From the NCBI GenBank assembly GCA_012798535.1, contig JAAZMZ010000018.1, positions 1-56,457 on the forward strand: a DNA stretch of 56,457 nucleotides. Direction: 5' to 3'. The notes under the pieces are model-generated. The model saw only the letters and a list, made by a program, of their open reading frames with translations. It had not been told where the DNA came from and made no database searches. Below, one piece after another: positions 1 to 8,734 of the stretch; position 1 is the stretch's first letter; every line of letters starts with the position of its first letter. A program made the position numbers and the translations under genes. This DNA is from Leptolinea sp. Its GTDB lineage: Bacteria; Chloroflexota; Anaerolineae; Anaerolineales; Anaerolineaceae.

Positions 1-1058
1 AAAAGAGGAAGCATGACCGGCATCCAGTAATGGTCCGGTTTGACGGCGATGGTGTAGATAACATACAGGCTGAAAGGGATGATCCAGGCCAGGAACTGGC
101 GGCTGATCCCCTGAATTCGACCCCGAACTGCGTTGTACCCATTGGAAAACAGAGCGAAAAGCAACAGGGTGTAGGAGCCGTACCAGCCGGAGAGCACCGG
201 CTGCCAGGCGGACCAGCCTACCGAGTAGGGATCATTATCCGTCCAGCCGTGGGTGAAAAAATAGTTATGGTCGATATGCACCTGGATAATGCGCTCGCGG
301 GCGGAAGCGATGAAAAGTAGCGGATTACTGATGAAGATTACAGCGATCATGACGGCTATGAATGCCAGTCCAGAAAGTATCGCGTTTTTCAATGTGATTC
401 TTTTCTGGATCAGTGCGGTAATTAGCAGATATGCAATAACCGGCGCGAAAAACACACCGATGGACTTGATTCCGATGGCCAGTCCGCAAAAGACGGCTGC
501 CAGGAGGAAATTCCGTCCAAAGCGCAGGTTATCTCGGTCGAGACAAAAAAAGGTCAGCGCGACACAGAGAATGGTAAGCGCGTCAGGATGCCACCACCAG
601 ATGTTCTGACGGACGATCCCGGGAATTGTGCACAGGAACAGAAAAATCGCGGCGGATATCCTCGGCGAGCGGAGACGTGTGACCAGGTAAGTGAAAATGC
701 CGATGGCCAGCAGCATGGGAAGAACACTAACGAACTGACGCTCGAGCAGGACGATCAATTGAACCTGCAGCTCGGTAGTATCGCCGTATATTATCTGAAC
801 AGGCGCGGCCACCAGAGCGGAAGCCACATAGAAGGGGTAGCCGTAGATATAGTGTCCATAAGAGATCAGACGCCAGCGGGTTTCGGCGGCTGTTTCACCG
901 GGAGTGATCATGTGGATAAGAAACGGATATTGAAAACTCTCATCCACCGAATTGCGCCCCAGTTCATGATCATCCGCCGCGCCCCTGTTATTCAAAGGGA
1001 TGTACGCGCAAAAGATCAGCAAACCCAGCAAAACAAGAGTCCAGATGGATTTACGCAT
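1..1058 (-). CDS. GT39-type polytopic membrane glycosyltransferase (partial, C-terminus off the left edge)
   Basis: An open frame runs from an ATG at 1058 to the window edge with no stop, giving about 352 residues of a longer protein. The translation starts MRKSIWTLVLLG with a hydrophobic first helix. A short loop with an acidic group, DDHE at about residues 29-32, follows, and then many hydrophobic segments. An acidic pair in the first outside loop is typical of GT-C/GT39 (PMT/ArnT-like) enzymes, which move a sugar from a polyprenyl phosphate. The last visible residues (KPDHYWMPVMLPL) also resemble that family. The start ATG overlaps the stop of the GT2 gene by 8 bp, so the two are probably translationally coupled at the end of the surface-sugar operon. 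Acceptor and donor cannot be told. Confidence 0.72.
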   Translation of the reverse strand, partial: MRKSIWTLVLLGLLIFCAYIPLNNRGAADDHELGRNSVDESFQYPFLIHMITPGETAAETRWRLISYGHYIYGYPFYVASALVAAPVQIIYGDTTELQVQLIVLLERQFVSVLPMLLAIGIFTYLVTRLRSPRISAAIFLFLCTIPGIVRQNIWWWHPDALTILCVALTFFCLDRDNLRFGRNFLLAAVFCGLAIGIKSIGVFFAPVIAYLLITALIQKRITLKNAILSGLAFIAVMIAVIFISNPLLFIASARERIIQVHIDHNYFFTHGWTDNDPYSVGWSAWQPVLSGWYGSYTLLLFALFSNGYNAVRGRIQGISRQFLAWIIPFSLYVIYTIAVKPDHYWMPVMLPL

Positions 1059-1974
1059 GATTCCCGGTTCTTACAAGTCGTTTCCGGATCGGATTAATAA
1101 TGATCATGAGGAAATCGACCAGAACGCGCAATATCAGGATTGGCAGGAGAACCAGCGCCAGCAAAATATTGTTCGCACCCTGCCAGATGTTCCTGAATTG
1201 AATAATGATCAGGTTGAACTTTCTTATCAGAAAGAACAGCAGGAACAGGAAGACATTCTGTTTCTTGCGAAATGGCTCATAGTGACTGGTGGTTTTAATA
1301 CAGTTCAGCCAGAGAGGTTCTGTTCCATACAGATGGAATTGCCCTCTGGCCAGCACATAGACGAGAAAGGCGTAGGCGTTGTTCATGGGTGTGTTGCGGT
1401 TGATCCACCACCAGATCGGGAAATGGCAGTCTTTGACGGCTTCAGTGCGGTAAATACCGTATGTCATGCCGTCATCATAGGTCAAAAAGAAGCGCAGAAG
1501 GCGCGAGAAGGCTGATTTTCCCGAATAATCAAAAGCGCGGATCGATCCATATCTCTCACCTTCTTCGTTGAAGTATTGATAGGGAGTGAAACCCAGGACA
1601 ACGGACGGATCTTTCAACATGCCTGTCATGATCGTTTCTACATAAGTGGGATCCCAGCGGTCATCACAGGCTGCCCACATGAAGAATTCCGTATCAGCCT
1701 GGCTCTTCAAGAAGTTATAGTTGTTGGTCAAACCGATATTTTCAGGTTGATGGATGATCTCAATCCGTGCATCTTTCTTCTGATAGTCTTCCAGAATTTG
1801 CGGTGTTTCATCTGTGGATGCGTTGTTGGAAATGATAATTTTAAAACTGGAAAAAGTCTGACCGAGAAGTGCCTCCAGGCAGCCGGGCAGAAATCGGGCG
1901 TCATTATAAGCGCCGACCGCGATGGTCAATACAGGTTTGGCGGTCTTGCGATTTATATCACTTTCAGATGGCAT
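1051..1974 (-). CDS. GT2 family glycosyltransferase
   Basis: This is a 307-residue GT-A fold enzyme. The N-terminus shows the family strand (VLTIAVGAYNDARFL) and the SNNASTDET signature at about residues 49-57. A CDD-type acidic motif at about 103-105 (ACDDRW) binds the metal and nucleotide sugar. The last 60 residues are strongly hydrophobic, suggesting one or two C-terminal membrane segments. It overlaps the flippase upstream by 11 bp and the GT39-type gene downstream by 8 bp, so it lies in one tightly packed operon. It probably adds one sugar of the repeat unit on the cytoplasmic face. The donor is not readable from sequence. Confidence 0.88.
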   Translation of the reverse strand: MPSESDINRKTAKPVLTIAVGAYNDARFLPGCLEALLGQTFSSFKIIISNNASTDETPQILEDYQKKDARIEIIHQPENIGLTNNYNFLKSQADTEFFMWAACDDRWDPTYVETIMTGMLKDPSVVLGFTPYQYFNEEGERYGSIRAFDYSGKSAFSRLLRFFLTYDDGMTYGIYRTEAVKDCHFPIWWWINRNTPMNNAYAFLVYVLARGQFHLYGTEPLWLNCIKTTSHYEPFRKKQNVFLFLLFFLIRKFNLIIIQFRNIWQGANNILLALVLLPILILRVLVDFLMIIINPIRKRLVRTGNHA

Positions 1975-3484
1975 GGTTTTGTCTATGAAGCACCTTTCCG
2001 ATCAGGTTGATTGCCTTCGTTCTGGTGAAGGGGACAAGAAACAGGACTGTCAGTTGAAGGATGAACGCTGAAATCACGAGTGATGCTACAGAATTCCGGA
2101 TATCAAGAGTACTGTTTTGGACCGCCAGAAGCACTCCCGCAAAAGCCAGACAGATTGCCAGGGGAATCAGGACATCCCCGCGAAACCAGTTGCCGAACTC
2201 TCCCTGCAATATCCGTTTGTGCATTATGGGAACAGAGATCAATAACAACCCCAGATTGTAAACGATCCAGATCCCTGAAACACCGTTGATCCCGAACCAC
2301 TGATTCAACAACAGAATTAGAATGGCCACCAGAGGCAGGCTGATGATATTGATCGTCAGGGAAAGACCTGTCCAGCCGTGGGAAATCTGCGCCTCGTAGG
2401 GCATACTGGCCAGGGCGTTGATGGCCGTTCCAATGATCAAAAGCGCGGCGATCGGTGCGGTTTTTTCGGCAACGGTCGGATTTCCCGTCCAGATACGGAT
2501 GACAATTTCAGCATAGAACGCGCCGATGGTGGCTGCCGGCAGGATCGCCGCCGAGACCAGCTGGCAGGATTGGTGATAGACCCTGCGTAATGCATCTTCG
2601 TCTTTTTGTGCTACAAGCGTGGACATTTTGGGGAAATAGGTCATATAGACCGGGCTGACTAAAATAGTAAATCCACCGCTGACCATGGTAGCCAGGTTGT
2701 AGTAACCCAAAGTGTCCAGACTGAACAAATGGCTGACAAGCACTTTATCCAATTGGTGAATGGCCAGTCCCAGAAAGCTTATCAAATTCAGACTGAGAGC
2801 GAATTTCCACACGCGCTCCAGAATTTTCAGGTCAATCGACGGTCTGCCTTCAGCAGCCGGCAGGCAGCGCCAGACGGTGATCACTTCCACGATTATGATG
2901 ATGGTGGATACAAACATTTGCCAGGTGAAAAAGGCGTCGATAGTCGGTGAAACAAACTTCAAGATGAGGAGTGCACCGCCGAATTTCAACAGGCTGTTGG
3001 CAATGTTGATCACATTGAGAATGACATGCCTTTGCATCCCGAGCAGAGCGCCCTGATAGAATGTGAAAGGCCACTCCAGCACGACCAGAAAACCCATCAA
3101 TCGGATGGAATGAACGAGTACGTCACTGGAAAGCTCGTATGACTGCAGCCAGTTTTCGGCAATAACAGGCGCGCCGAAATATACGATGATGCCCAGGACC
3201 AGCCCGATGAACCAGTAACCGATCTCCAGCGTTCTGACGAGGTCCCGTCCGCGGTGACTCTGAGCCGGATCGACCGAATACTGTGCCAGTTCACGGTTGA
3301 TCGTCGGACTGACGCCAAAATCGAGAAGATTGATCAGACCGTAGAGCGTTGTATAGAAACCAATCAGGCCGTACGATTCAATGCCCAGCAGAGAAATGAG
3401 CAGGGGCGTGGCGATGAAATTTATGAGAAGCGCCCAACTGCGGCCAATATAATTGGCGATCAAATTGCGGGTAACAGGTTTCAT
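1964..3484 (-). CDS. Wzx-type oligosaccharide flippase (MATE/MVF superfamily membrane protein)
   Basis: This is a polytopic protein of about 506 residues with roughly 12-14 hydrophobic segments. Its N-terminus, KPVTRNLIANYIGRSW, is typical of polysaccharide transporters of the RfbX/Wzx type, which flip undecaprenyl-linked repeat units across the membrane. The frame is open up to a TTG at 3514, but that start would overlap the wbpA-like stop and add ten residues unlike the family. I prefer the ATG at 3484, 13 bp after that stop. Its position between sugar-nucleotide enzymes and glycosyltransferases supports a Wzx role. No Wzy polymerase is recognised in the window. Confidence 0.85.
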   Translation of the reverse strand: MKPVTRNLIANYIGRSWALLINFIATPLLISLLGIESYGLIGFYTTLYGLINLLDFGVSPTINRELAQYSVDPAQSHRGRDLVRTLEIGYWFIGLVLGIIVYFGAPVIAENWLQSYELSSDVLVHSIRLMGFLVVLEWPFTFYQGALLGMQRHVILNVINIANSLLKFGGALLILKFVSPTIDAFFTWQMFVSTIIIIVEVITVWRCLPAAEGRPSIDLKILERVWKFALSLNLISFLGLAIHQLDKVLVSHLFSLDTLGYYNLATMVSGGFTILVSPVYMTYFPKMSTLVAQKDEDALRRVYHQSCQLVSAAILPAATIGAFYAEIVIRIWTGNPTVAEKTAPIAALLIIGTAINALASMPYEAQISHGWTGLSLTINIISLPLVAILILLLNQWFGINGVSGIWIVYNLGLLLISVPIMHKRILQGEFGNWFRGDVLIPLAICLAFAGVLLAVQNSTLDIRNSVASLVISAFILQLTVLFLVPFTRTKAINLIGKVLHRQNHAI

Positions 3485-3497
3485 CCGCTGGTGAGAA

Positions 3498-4832
3498 TCA
3501 ACTCCCGACCCCAATACTCCACAGATCTATGCCGGCTTTCACCGCGTTCTGTGGATCAAGCACCCGCCGGCCGTCGATTACCAGAGGCTGGCGCAGGTTC
3601 TTGACCAGTTTCTGCATGTCAAGCTTCAGGTATTCGTCGTGACGAACCATCAGGATGACAGCGTCACAGCCGTTCGCTTTCGCGAATACATCCCCTTTGA
3701 ATTCCTCCACAAACGGATCGTGCACCACAACTTCGGCACCCAGTGCATCCAATCCGCCGATCAAAGCGGCCGACGGGCTGTTGCGGGTGTCATCGGAATT
3801 CTCAAGGTAGGCATAACCCATTACAAGCACTCTGGTTTTGTCGATGGGCCTGTGATATTTCTCGAGAGCGTTCTGCAGCATTTTCACCAGATGAATGGGC
3901 ATCTGGTCATTAATTGCCCGGGCAGCCGGGATCAGCCGCAGCGGGACTTCGCTGCCTTCCACACCGTATGCCAGCAGCCATGGATCTTTGGGGATGCAGT
4001 GGCCTCCCACACCGGCGCCGGGCAGGTGCATGGAGCGGAAGGGACTCTTGTTGACCAGTTCGCGAACGCGGAACACATCCGCACCGGCCTGTTCGCAGAT
4101 CAACGCGACTTCATTGGCAAAAGCGATCTGTACATCGCGATAGGTGTTTTCAACGGTCTTGACCAGTTCGGCCGTTGCCCAATCCGTGGTATCCAGATCA
4201 GCTTCCACAATACTGCGGTAGAGAGAGACCATCACTGAAGCCGTTTCTGGAGAATCACCGCCGCACACCCGGCTCATCTTGCGCAGATTGGTGAGCAGTT
4301 TACCGGGCATGACTCTTTCAGGGCAATTCCCCAGAAAGAAATCTTGACCCAGTTTCAACCCGTTCTTCTGGAGCAGGGGTAAAACGGTACCTTTTATTGT
4401 GCCGGGTGCAATGGTCGATTCCACAATCACTAAAGCGCCTTTTTTCAACACAGCCGATAGATTTGTACAGGCAGATTTCAACGCGGCATACCGCGGGGTA
4501 TGCGTCTCGTCCACCGGAGTTTCTACATCGATCAGAATGATATCCCGGTCGCGCAGGTCCTCATAATTGGTGGATGCTCGCATCTGTCTGCCGCCGACCA
4601 CTTTTGTCAGCAGTTCTTCCAGCCCGGGTTCATCTCCCTCGATAGGTGATTTACCGGAGTTGATCATCCTGACGCGGTCTTCCCGGATCTCTATCCCCAG
4701 AACGTCATAGCCTTTTTCGGCAAACATGGCCGCAACCGGCAAACCAACATACCCGAGTCCAATAACGGCCAGCCGGGCTTTCTTTGTCGTGATCAGATTC
4801 TCAAGCAATGAATGAGACATAATATTTTCCAT
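3498..4832 (-). CDS. wbpA: Nucleotide-sugar 6-dehydrogenase (UDP-GlcNAc dehydrogenase, WbpA-like)
   Basis: This 444-residue enzyme belongs to the UDP-glucose/GDP-mannose dehydrogenase family and oxidises C6 of a nucleotide sugar to a uronic acid with NAD. The N-terminal Rossmann motif GLGYVGLP lies at about residues 25-32, and the catalytic cysteine is in GGHCIPKDP (Cys about 279). Substrate is inferred from context: it sits with WbpB-, WbpE- and WbpD-like genes, the set that builds UDP-GlcNAc(3NAc)A from UDP-GlcNAc in Pseudomonas. A second ATG at 4820 is an alternative start. It is separated from the wbpB-like gene by a strong minus-strand terminator and has its own extended -10 box, so it can be transcribed independently. 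A UDP-ManNAc dehydrogenase (WecC) cannot be fully excluded. Confidence 0.85.
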   Translation of the reverse strand: MENIMSHSLLENLITTKKARLAVIGLGYVGLPVAAMFAEKGYDVLGIEIREDRVRMINSGKSPIEGDEPGLEELLTKVVGGRQMRASTNYEDLRDRDIILIDVETPVDETHTPRYAALKSACTNLSAVLKKGALVIVESTIAPGTIKGTVLPLLQKNGLKLGQDFFLGNCPERVMPGKLLTNLRKMSRVCGGDSPETASVMVSLYRSIVEADLDTTDWATAELVKTVENTYRDVQIAFANEVALICEQAGADVFRVRELVNKSPFRSMHLPGAGVGGHCIPKDPWLLAYGVEGSEVPLRLIPAARAINDQMPIHLVKMLQNALEKYHRPIDKTRVLVMGYAYLENSDDTRNSPSAALIGGLDALGAEVVVHDPFVEEFKGDVFAKANGCDAVILMVRHDEYLKLDMQKLVKNLRQPLVIDGRRVLDPQNAVKAGIDLWSIGVGS

Positions 4833-4878
4833 TGATAATCGGGATTTCCCATTCCGGGATTTCTTGTACTAACGGGCT

Positions 4879-4887
4879 ATTGTATCA
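4879..4887 (-). promoter_or_regulatory. Extended -10 promoter element before the wbpA-like gene
   Basis: The minus strand reads TGATACAAT, matching TGn plus a -10 hexamer (TACAAT), 47 nt before the ATG at 4832. No good -35 box is visible at the proper distance, which fits extended -10 promoters. It lies just after the upstream terminator. Confidence 0.5.
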
Positions 4888-4912
4888 AACTGCGCAGGTC
4901 TTTATTGACCCG

Positions 4913-4957
4913 AAAAAAACTGGCTCCACCGGTAATTTCTCTCGAGCCGATGGAGCC
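4913..4957 (-). terminator. Rho-independent terminator after the wbpB-like gene
   Basis: On the minus strand an 11-bp stem (arms 4947-4957 and 4922-4932, one G-U pair) with a 14-nt loop is followed after two bases by seven T (plus-strand A run 4913-4919). It lies 36 bp after the wbpB-like stop and ends the wbpD-wbpE-wbpB transcript. Confidence 0.8.
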
Positions 4958-4992
4958 GTCTTTATTAAATGGGGTGAATACCCCGCACGATG

Positions 4993-5997
4993 CTAGAACG
5001 TAATTACCTGATGCGATTTTCCGGCTTCAACCAGTGCCAGGGCAATCCGCAGGGCTGCCAGTCCATCTTCGCCGCTAACCGGAACGGACGTGTTGTCGGT
5101 TACTGCTTTTAGGAAGCTCTGCAGTTCCGCTTTTAGAGGTTCGAAACGTTGGATAGCATACCGTGACATGCCGCCTTCACTAACGCCACGCAGATTCTTC
5201 AGTGAATCCCAGATCAGGCCGGTGGCTTGAGCGTTTTCATAGAAATAAAGATCCTGTGTCAGGTCATCCACCCGGAAAAGGCCGCGTTCTCCAAGTACCA
5301 GCACCTCACGGATTTTGGTGGGAGTCAGCCAGTTGATCTCAACGGCCGCGGTAATTCCATCCGGGAAACGCAGCATGCCAAAGAGGAGGTCTTCGTGTTC
5401 GGTGTGAATGCGCTGTTCGGTTTCGGCATACAGGCGGACCGGATCCAGCCCGGTCAGGTAACGGATGATGTCCGCATCATGCGGCGCCAGGTCGATCACC
5501 ACACCGACATCCCGAATGCGGGCAGGGAATGGACCGGCACGACGGCAGAATACCTGATAGATACGACCCAGTTCTCCGGAGTCCAGACGCTTCTTCAATT
5601 CCTGGATGGCAGGATTGAAGCGTACGATATGGCCGACCATGAGCTTGCGATTCAGCTTCTTTGCCAGCAAAATCAAACGTTCGCCTTCTTCGATCGTGGC
5701 AGCGATAGGCTTTTCGACCAGAACATGAGCTCCGGCTTTTAACGCGTCGGTGACGACCTGCTCATGCATGGCCGTCGGAACGGCAACGCTTACCGCATCC
5801 GGTTTTTCTTTCTCGAGCAGTTCCCGGTAATCAGCATAGGCATGCGTGCCGAAAATGGTGCCGATGGATTCGGCTGTCGCCGCACTGGCATCTGAAACAC
5901 CAACCAGTTCCGCTTCTGCCAGTTCAGAATATACCCGGGCATGGTTCTTTCCCATGGACCCGACTCCGATCACTGCGGTTTTAATTGGATTGGCCAC
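4993..5997 (-). CDS. wbpB: Gfo/Idh/MocA oxidoreductase, WbpB-like (UDP-GlcNAcA 3-dehydrogenase)
   Basis: This 334-residue NAD(P)-dependent oxidoreductase has the Rossmann motif GVGSMGKNHARVY near residue 11 and the family EKP motif (VLVEKPIA) near residue 95. In the WbpABED pathway this step oxidises C3 of UDP-N-acetylglucosaminuronic acid to the 3-keto sugar for transamination. That role is inferred from the adjacent aminotransferase and acetyltransferase, because the family alone has many substrates. The start lies 3 bp after the aminotransferase stop, so they share a transcript. Length and motifs look intact. Confidence 0.85.
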   Translation of the reverse strand: MANPIKTAVIGVGSMGKNHARVYSELAEAELVGVSDASAATAESIGTIFGTHAYADYRELLEKEKPDAVSVAVPTAMHEQVVTDALKAGAHVLVEKPIAATIEEGERLILLAKKLNRKLMVGHIVRFNPAIQELKKRLDSGELGRIYQVFCRRAGPFPARIRDVGVVIDLAPHDADIIRYLTGLDPVRLYAETEQRIHTEHEDLLFGMLRFPDGITAAVEINWLTPTKIREVLVLGERGLFRVDDLTQDLYFYENAQATGLIWDSLKNLRGVSEGGMSRYAIQRFEPLKAELQSFLKAVTDNTSVPVSGEDGLAALRIALALVEAGKSHQVITF

Positions 5998-6000
5998 GGT

Positions 6001-7083
6001 CTATCCCTTTGCCATGAATTCGTTGATGGTATTGGCTACTTTTTCCCGGTCTTCCGCAGTGATCCCGGGATGTACCGGGATGGACAACACTTCGTTCGCC
6101 GCTTTTTCCGTCTCGGGAAGTGAGATGTTGTAGCCGTACTCTTTTATATAGAAACTCTGTTTGTGGATCGGTACGGGATAATACACCTCAGAACCTATCT
6201 CATGTTCGGCCAGGTAGGCGCGCAGGGCATCCCGTTTGCCATTGGGAACACGCACGGTGTACTGGTGGTAAATATGACCGCAGCCATCGGGAACGAAGGG
6301 GGTGATAACACCTTTTAAATTTTTGTCATAATAGGCGGCATTTTCCTGGCGTTTTTTGTTGAACTTCTCCAGTTTGCTGATCTGCGCCAGTCCAATCGCG
6401 GCATGCATGTCAGTCATGCGGAAATTGAAGCCCAATTCGTCGTGATAATAGCGTTTGCGCATTCCATGATTGCGAATCACCCGGCAAGCTTCGTCAATCG
6501 CATCGTCGCTGGTGGTGATCATACCGCCCTCGCCGGAGGTGATGTTCTTAGTCGGGTAGAGGGAGAAAGTCCCTGTGCCAAAAGAACCGGCTTTTTTACC
6601 CTTGTAGGTGGCGCCGTGGCTCTGGCAGGCATCTTCGATCACGACCAGATTGTGTTTCTTCGCAATAGACATGATGCGGTCCATATCACAGCACAGGCCA
6701 AATAAGTGGACGGGCAGGATGGCTTTCGTCCGCGGCGTGATGGCTGCTTCGATTTGATCCACATTCAAATTAAACGTGCGGGGATCGATATCCACGAAGA
6801 CCGGGCGCCCGCCAGTGAACAACACGCTGTTGGCTGAGGCGATGAAGGTAAATGCCGATGTGATCACTTCATCACCGGCGCCGATCTTATGTGCCAGCAT
6901 GGCAACATGCAACGCGGTCGTACCTGAAGACGTGGCAATGGCATGTTTGGTGGTGCACATGCTGGCAAAGGCTTCTTCGAATGCCTTTGTGCGTGGACCC
7001 TGGGCAATAATCCCCGAATCCAGAACTTCCAATACTGCTTTCTTTTCATCATCGCCGATTTGCGGCCTGGCCATATTTATCAT
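6001..7083 (-). CDS. wbpE: DegT/DnrJ/EryC1/StrS sugar aminotransferase, WbpE-like
   Basis: This is a 360-residue PLP-dependent aminotransferase. SSGTTALHVA near residue 52 binds the cofactor phosphate, EDACQSHGA near 150 carries the ring-stacking Asp, and SLYPTKNITSGEGG holds the Schiff-base lysine (Lys about 179). In the WbpABED pathway it uses glutamate to convert UDP-3-keto-GlcNAcA to the 3-amino sugar. Its start overlaps the acetyltransferase stop by 4 bp (ATGA) and it is followed 3 bp later by the dehydrogenase, so coupling is tight. Other 3-aminosugar pathways use relatives, so the exact substrate is inferred from neighbours. Confidence 0.88.
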   Translation of the reverse strand: MINMARPQIGDDEKKAVLEVLDSGIIAQGPRTKAFEEAFASMCTTKHAIATSSGTTALHVAMLAHKIGAGDEVITSAFTFIASANSVLFTGGRPVFVDIDPRTFNLNVDQIEAAITPRTKAILPVHLFGLCCDMDRIMSIAKKHNLVVIEDACQSHGATYKGKKAGSFGTGTFSLYPTKNITSGEGGMITTSDDAIDEACRVIRNHGMRKRYYHDELGFNFRMTDMHAAIGLAQISKLEKFNKKRQENAAYYDKNLKGVITPFVPDGCGHIYHQYTVRVPNGKRDALRAYLAEHEIGSEVYYPVPIHKQSFYIKEYGYNISLPETEKAANEVLSIPVHPGITAEDREKVANTINEFMAKG

Positions 7084-7685
7084 TTTGCCTTCTCCCAGAG
7101 TTCAAGAGGAATTTCTACTACTGAATGGCAATCCGGACAGACTGCCGCCATTATCTTACCTTTTACCTCGCCTTTGACCAGTTTCTCGCCACAGGCGCAC
7201 ACAAATCCGTGCAGCCGTGCGGGATTGCCAAACACGAGACCATGGTCTGGAACATCACGGGTGACTACGCTGCCCGAACCGACCATCGCCCATTCGCCGA
7301 TGGTCACCCCGCAGCGAATGGTCGAATTGGCACCCAGTCCGGCGCCCTTTTTTACCAGGGTTTTTGTCACCACCCAGTCGTCGGCGCTTTTGACGCTCAA
7401 ATCCGGGTTGACAGCGCGCGGTCGCAGGTCGTTGGTAAAGCAGACATGCGGCCCGGCAAAGACACCGTCTTCGAGGGTAACGCCATGATATACCGATACA
7501 TTGTTTTGAATTTTTACATTATCACCGATATGCACATCATTATCGACATACACACCTTTACCCAGATTGCAATTCTTCCCGATGTGTGCTCCCGGACGAA
7601 TCTGGCAGAACAGCCAGATGGCTGTTCCATCACCGATCACAGCGTCGGCGGCCACATCAGATGTTGGATGAATTCTTACTGCCAT
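7080..7685 (-). CDS. wbpD: Left-handed beta-helix N-acetyltransferase, WbpD-like, with C-terminal zinc ribbon
   Basis: This 201-residue protein is mostly hexapeptide repeats (for example IGDGTAIW, IGKNCNLG and IGDNVKIQN), the trimeric acyl-CoA acetyltransferase fold. The conserved segment around NDLRPRAVNPD is present. A C-terminal tail with CAC and CPDC pairs looks like a zinc ribbon, an addition seen in some family members. In the pathway it acetylates the 3-amino group to give UDP-GlcNAc(3NAc)A. It is the first gene of the wbpD-wbpE-wbpB transcript and has a candidate promoter just upstream. The reaction is inferred from context plus family. Confidence 0.87.
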   Translation of the reverse strand: MAVRIHPTSDVAADAVIGDGTAIWLFCQIRPGAHIGKNCNLGKGVYVDNDVHIGDNVKIQNNVSVYHGVTLEDGVFAGPHVCFTNDLRPRAVNPDLSVKSADDWVVTKTLVKKGAGLGANSTIRCGVTIGEWAMVGSGSVVTRDVPDHGLVFGNPARLHGFVCACGEKLVKGEVKGKIMAAVCPDCHSVVEIPLELWEKAK

Positions 7686-7723
7686 GCAGTTGCTCCTTTC
7701 AATGAGCGCAAAAACGCATGAAA

Positions 7724-7753
7724 TTTATACCGAATAATCGCCAATAATTTCAA
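7724..7753 (-). promoter_or_regulatory. Sigma-70-type promoter before the wbpD-like gene
   Basis: On the minus strand TTGAAA (plus 7748-7753) and TATAAA (plus 7724-7729) are separated by 18 bp, 39 nt before the ATG at 7685. A second possible extended -10 (TGATACAAT) lies at 7803-7811 on the same strand. Confidence 0.5.
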
Positions 7754-7833
7754 CGAAACAAACCGTACAATAACGGTGATGTCGTTTGATTACCACGAGC
7801 AAATTGTATCACGCCGGATTATCTACCTTTTTT

Positions 7834-8565
7834 CTATCGCAAGCGCTTCAAGTAGGCGTCAATTCCTTCGCTGATCAATAACTTATCCGTGATCTCATGA
7901 TCGATGGCGTAATTTGGATTTTCTTTCAAAAAGGCCTGCATGGCTGTCATGGGATTATCCCCTTTATCCCAGGGCCGGTTCTGGAAGTAGCCTTTGGGGA
8001 AAAGCTCAACATAGGTATCCATCACCACCATATAAGAGCCGGGCGTGACGATATCTGCATACGCCCTGCATTCCGCCAGAACGTGCTCGTGGGAATGCAG
8101 AGAATCTAGGAATACCATCACCCTTTCTTTACCAATGGCTATCTGTCTGATCCTGTCAACGATCGCGGGATCCACACTGGAACCTTCGATCATGGTGATG
8201 CGTTTCATCATCGGGTTAGCTTCGATTTCCCGGCGGTTATGCGCGCGAATATCGATATCCACAGCCACCACCTCGCCTTTACCGATGATCTCCAGCATGG
8301 AGGCAGAAAAGACAATGCTGCCACCGTGGGCAATGCCGGTTTCGATGATCAAATCCGGTTTGACATTCCAGATGATCTCCTGTAAAGCTAGAATATCCGC
8401 GGGTAGTTTGATGACCGGCCGGCCCAGCCAGGAGAAGTTGTAACTGTATTTGTATCTGTCGGCGTGAATCATCCAGTCGATGGATTTTTGTTTCAATTCC
8501 TGGTCTTGTGCCATCAAAGCGATAGCCTGTTTGCGTTCCTGTTTGAATTCTTCAATAGGGTCCAT
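7834..8565 (-). CDS. CmcI/cephalosporin-hydroxylase family class I SAM-dependent enzyme
   Basis: This 243-residue protein belongs to the CmcI family. IIETGIAHGGS near residue 75 is the SAM-binding loop, VVAVDID follows about 25 residues later, and the acidic VMVFLDSLHSHEHV segment near 150 is typical of the metal-binding site. Characterised relatives include rhamnosyl O-methyltransferases as well as the cephalosporin enzyme. Placement beside sugar-nucleotide and glycosyltransferase genes suggests it O-methylates a sugar of the surface polysaccharide. It is separated from wbpD by 148 bp and is probably the first gene of this strand's cluster. The start ATG is the only good one near the family N-terminus. 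Confidence 0.8.
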   Translation of the reverse strand: MDPIEEFKQERKQAIALMAQDQELKQKSIDWMIHADRYKYSYNFSWLGRPVIKLPADILALQEIIWNVKPDLIIETGIAHGGSIVFSASMLEIIGKGEVVAVDIDIRAHNRREIEANPMMKRITMIEGSSVDPAIVDRIRQIAIGKERVMVFLDSLHSHEHVLAECRAYADIVTPGSYMVVMDTYVELFPKGYFQNRPWDKGDNPMTAMQAFLKENPNYAIDHEITDKLLISEGIDAYLKRLR

Positions 8566-8682
8566 ATTTATCCTGAAAGAGGCATAATAAAGTAATGATC
8601 AGTTCACTTCACAAATGACTATCATTTCTATGCTTTTCAGGTATTTTACCTTATTCAATTATCGGATTTCGGCCTTACCGGA

Positions 8683-8691
8683 TGATAGAAT
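8683..8691 (+). promoter_or_regulatory. Extended -10 promoter element before the SDR gene
   Basis: TGATAGAAT matches TGn-TAnnnT and lies 43 nt before the ATG at 8735. No convincing -35 box is seen. It lies in the divergent gap with the CmcI-like gene. Confidence 0.4.
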
Positions 8692-8734
8692 GCGGGTGTT
8701 GCTGGTTACACATATACCGGATTGAGGAAATGAA

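Noticed and set aside
1-1097. Three plus-strand frames at the left edge
   Set aside because: They lie antisense to the continuous GT39-type membrane frame and show biased, low-complexity translations without family features.
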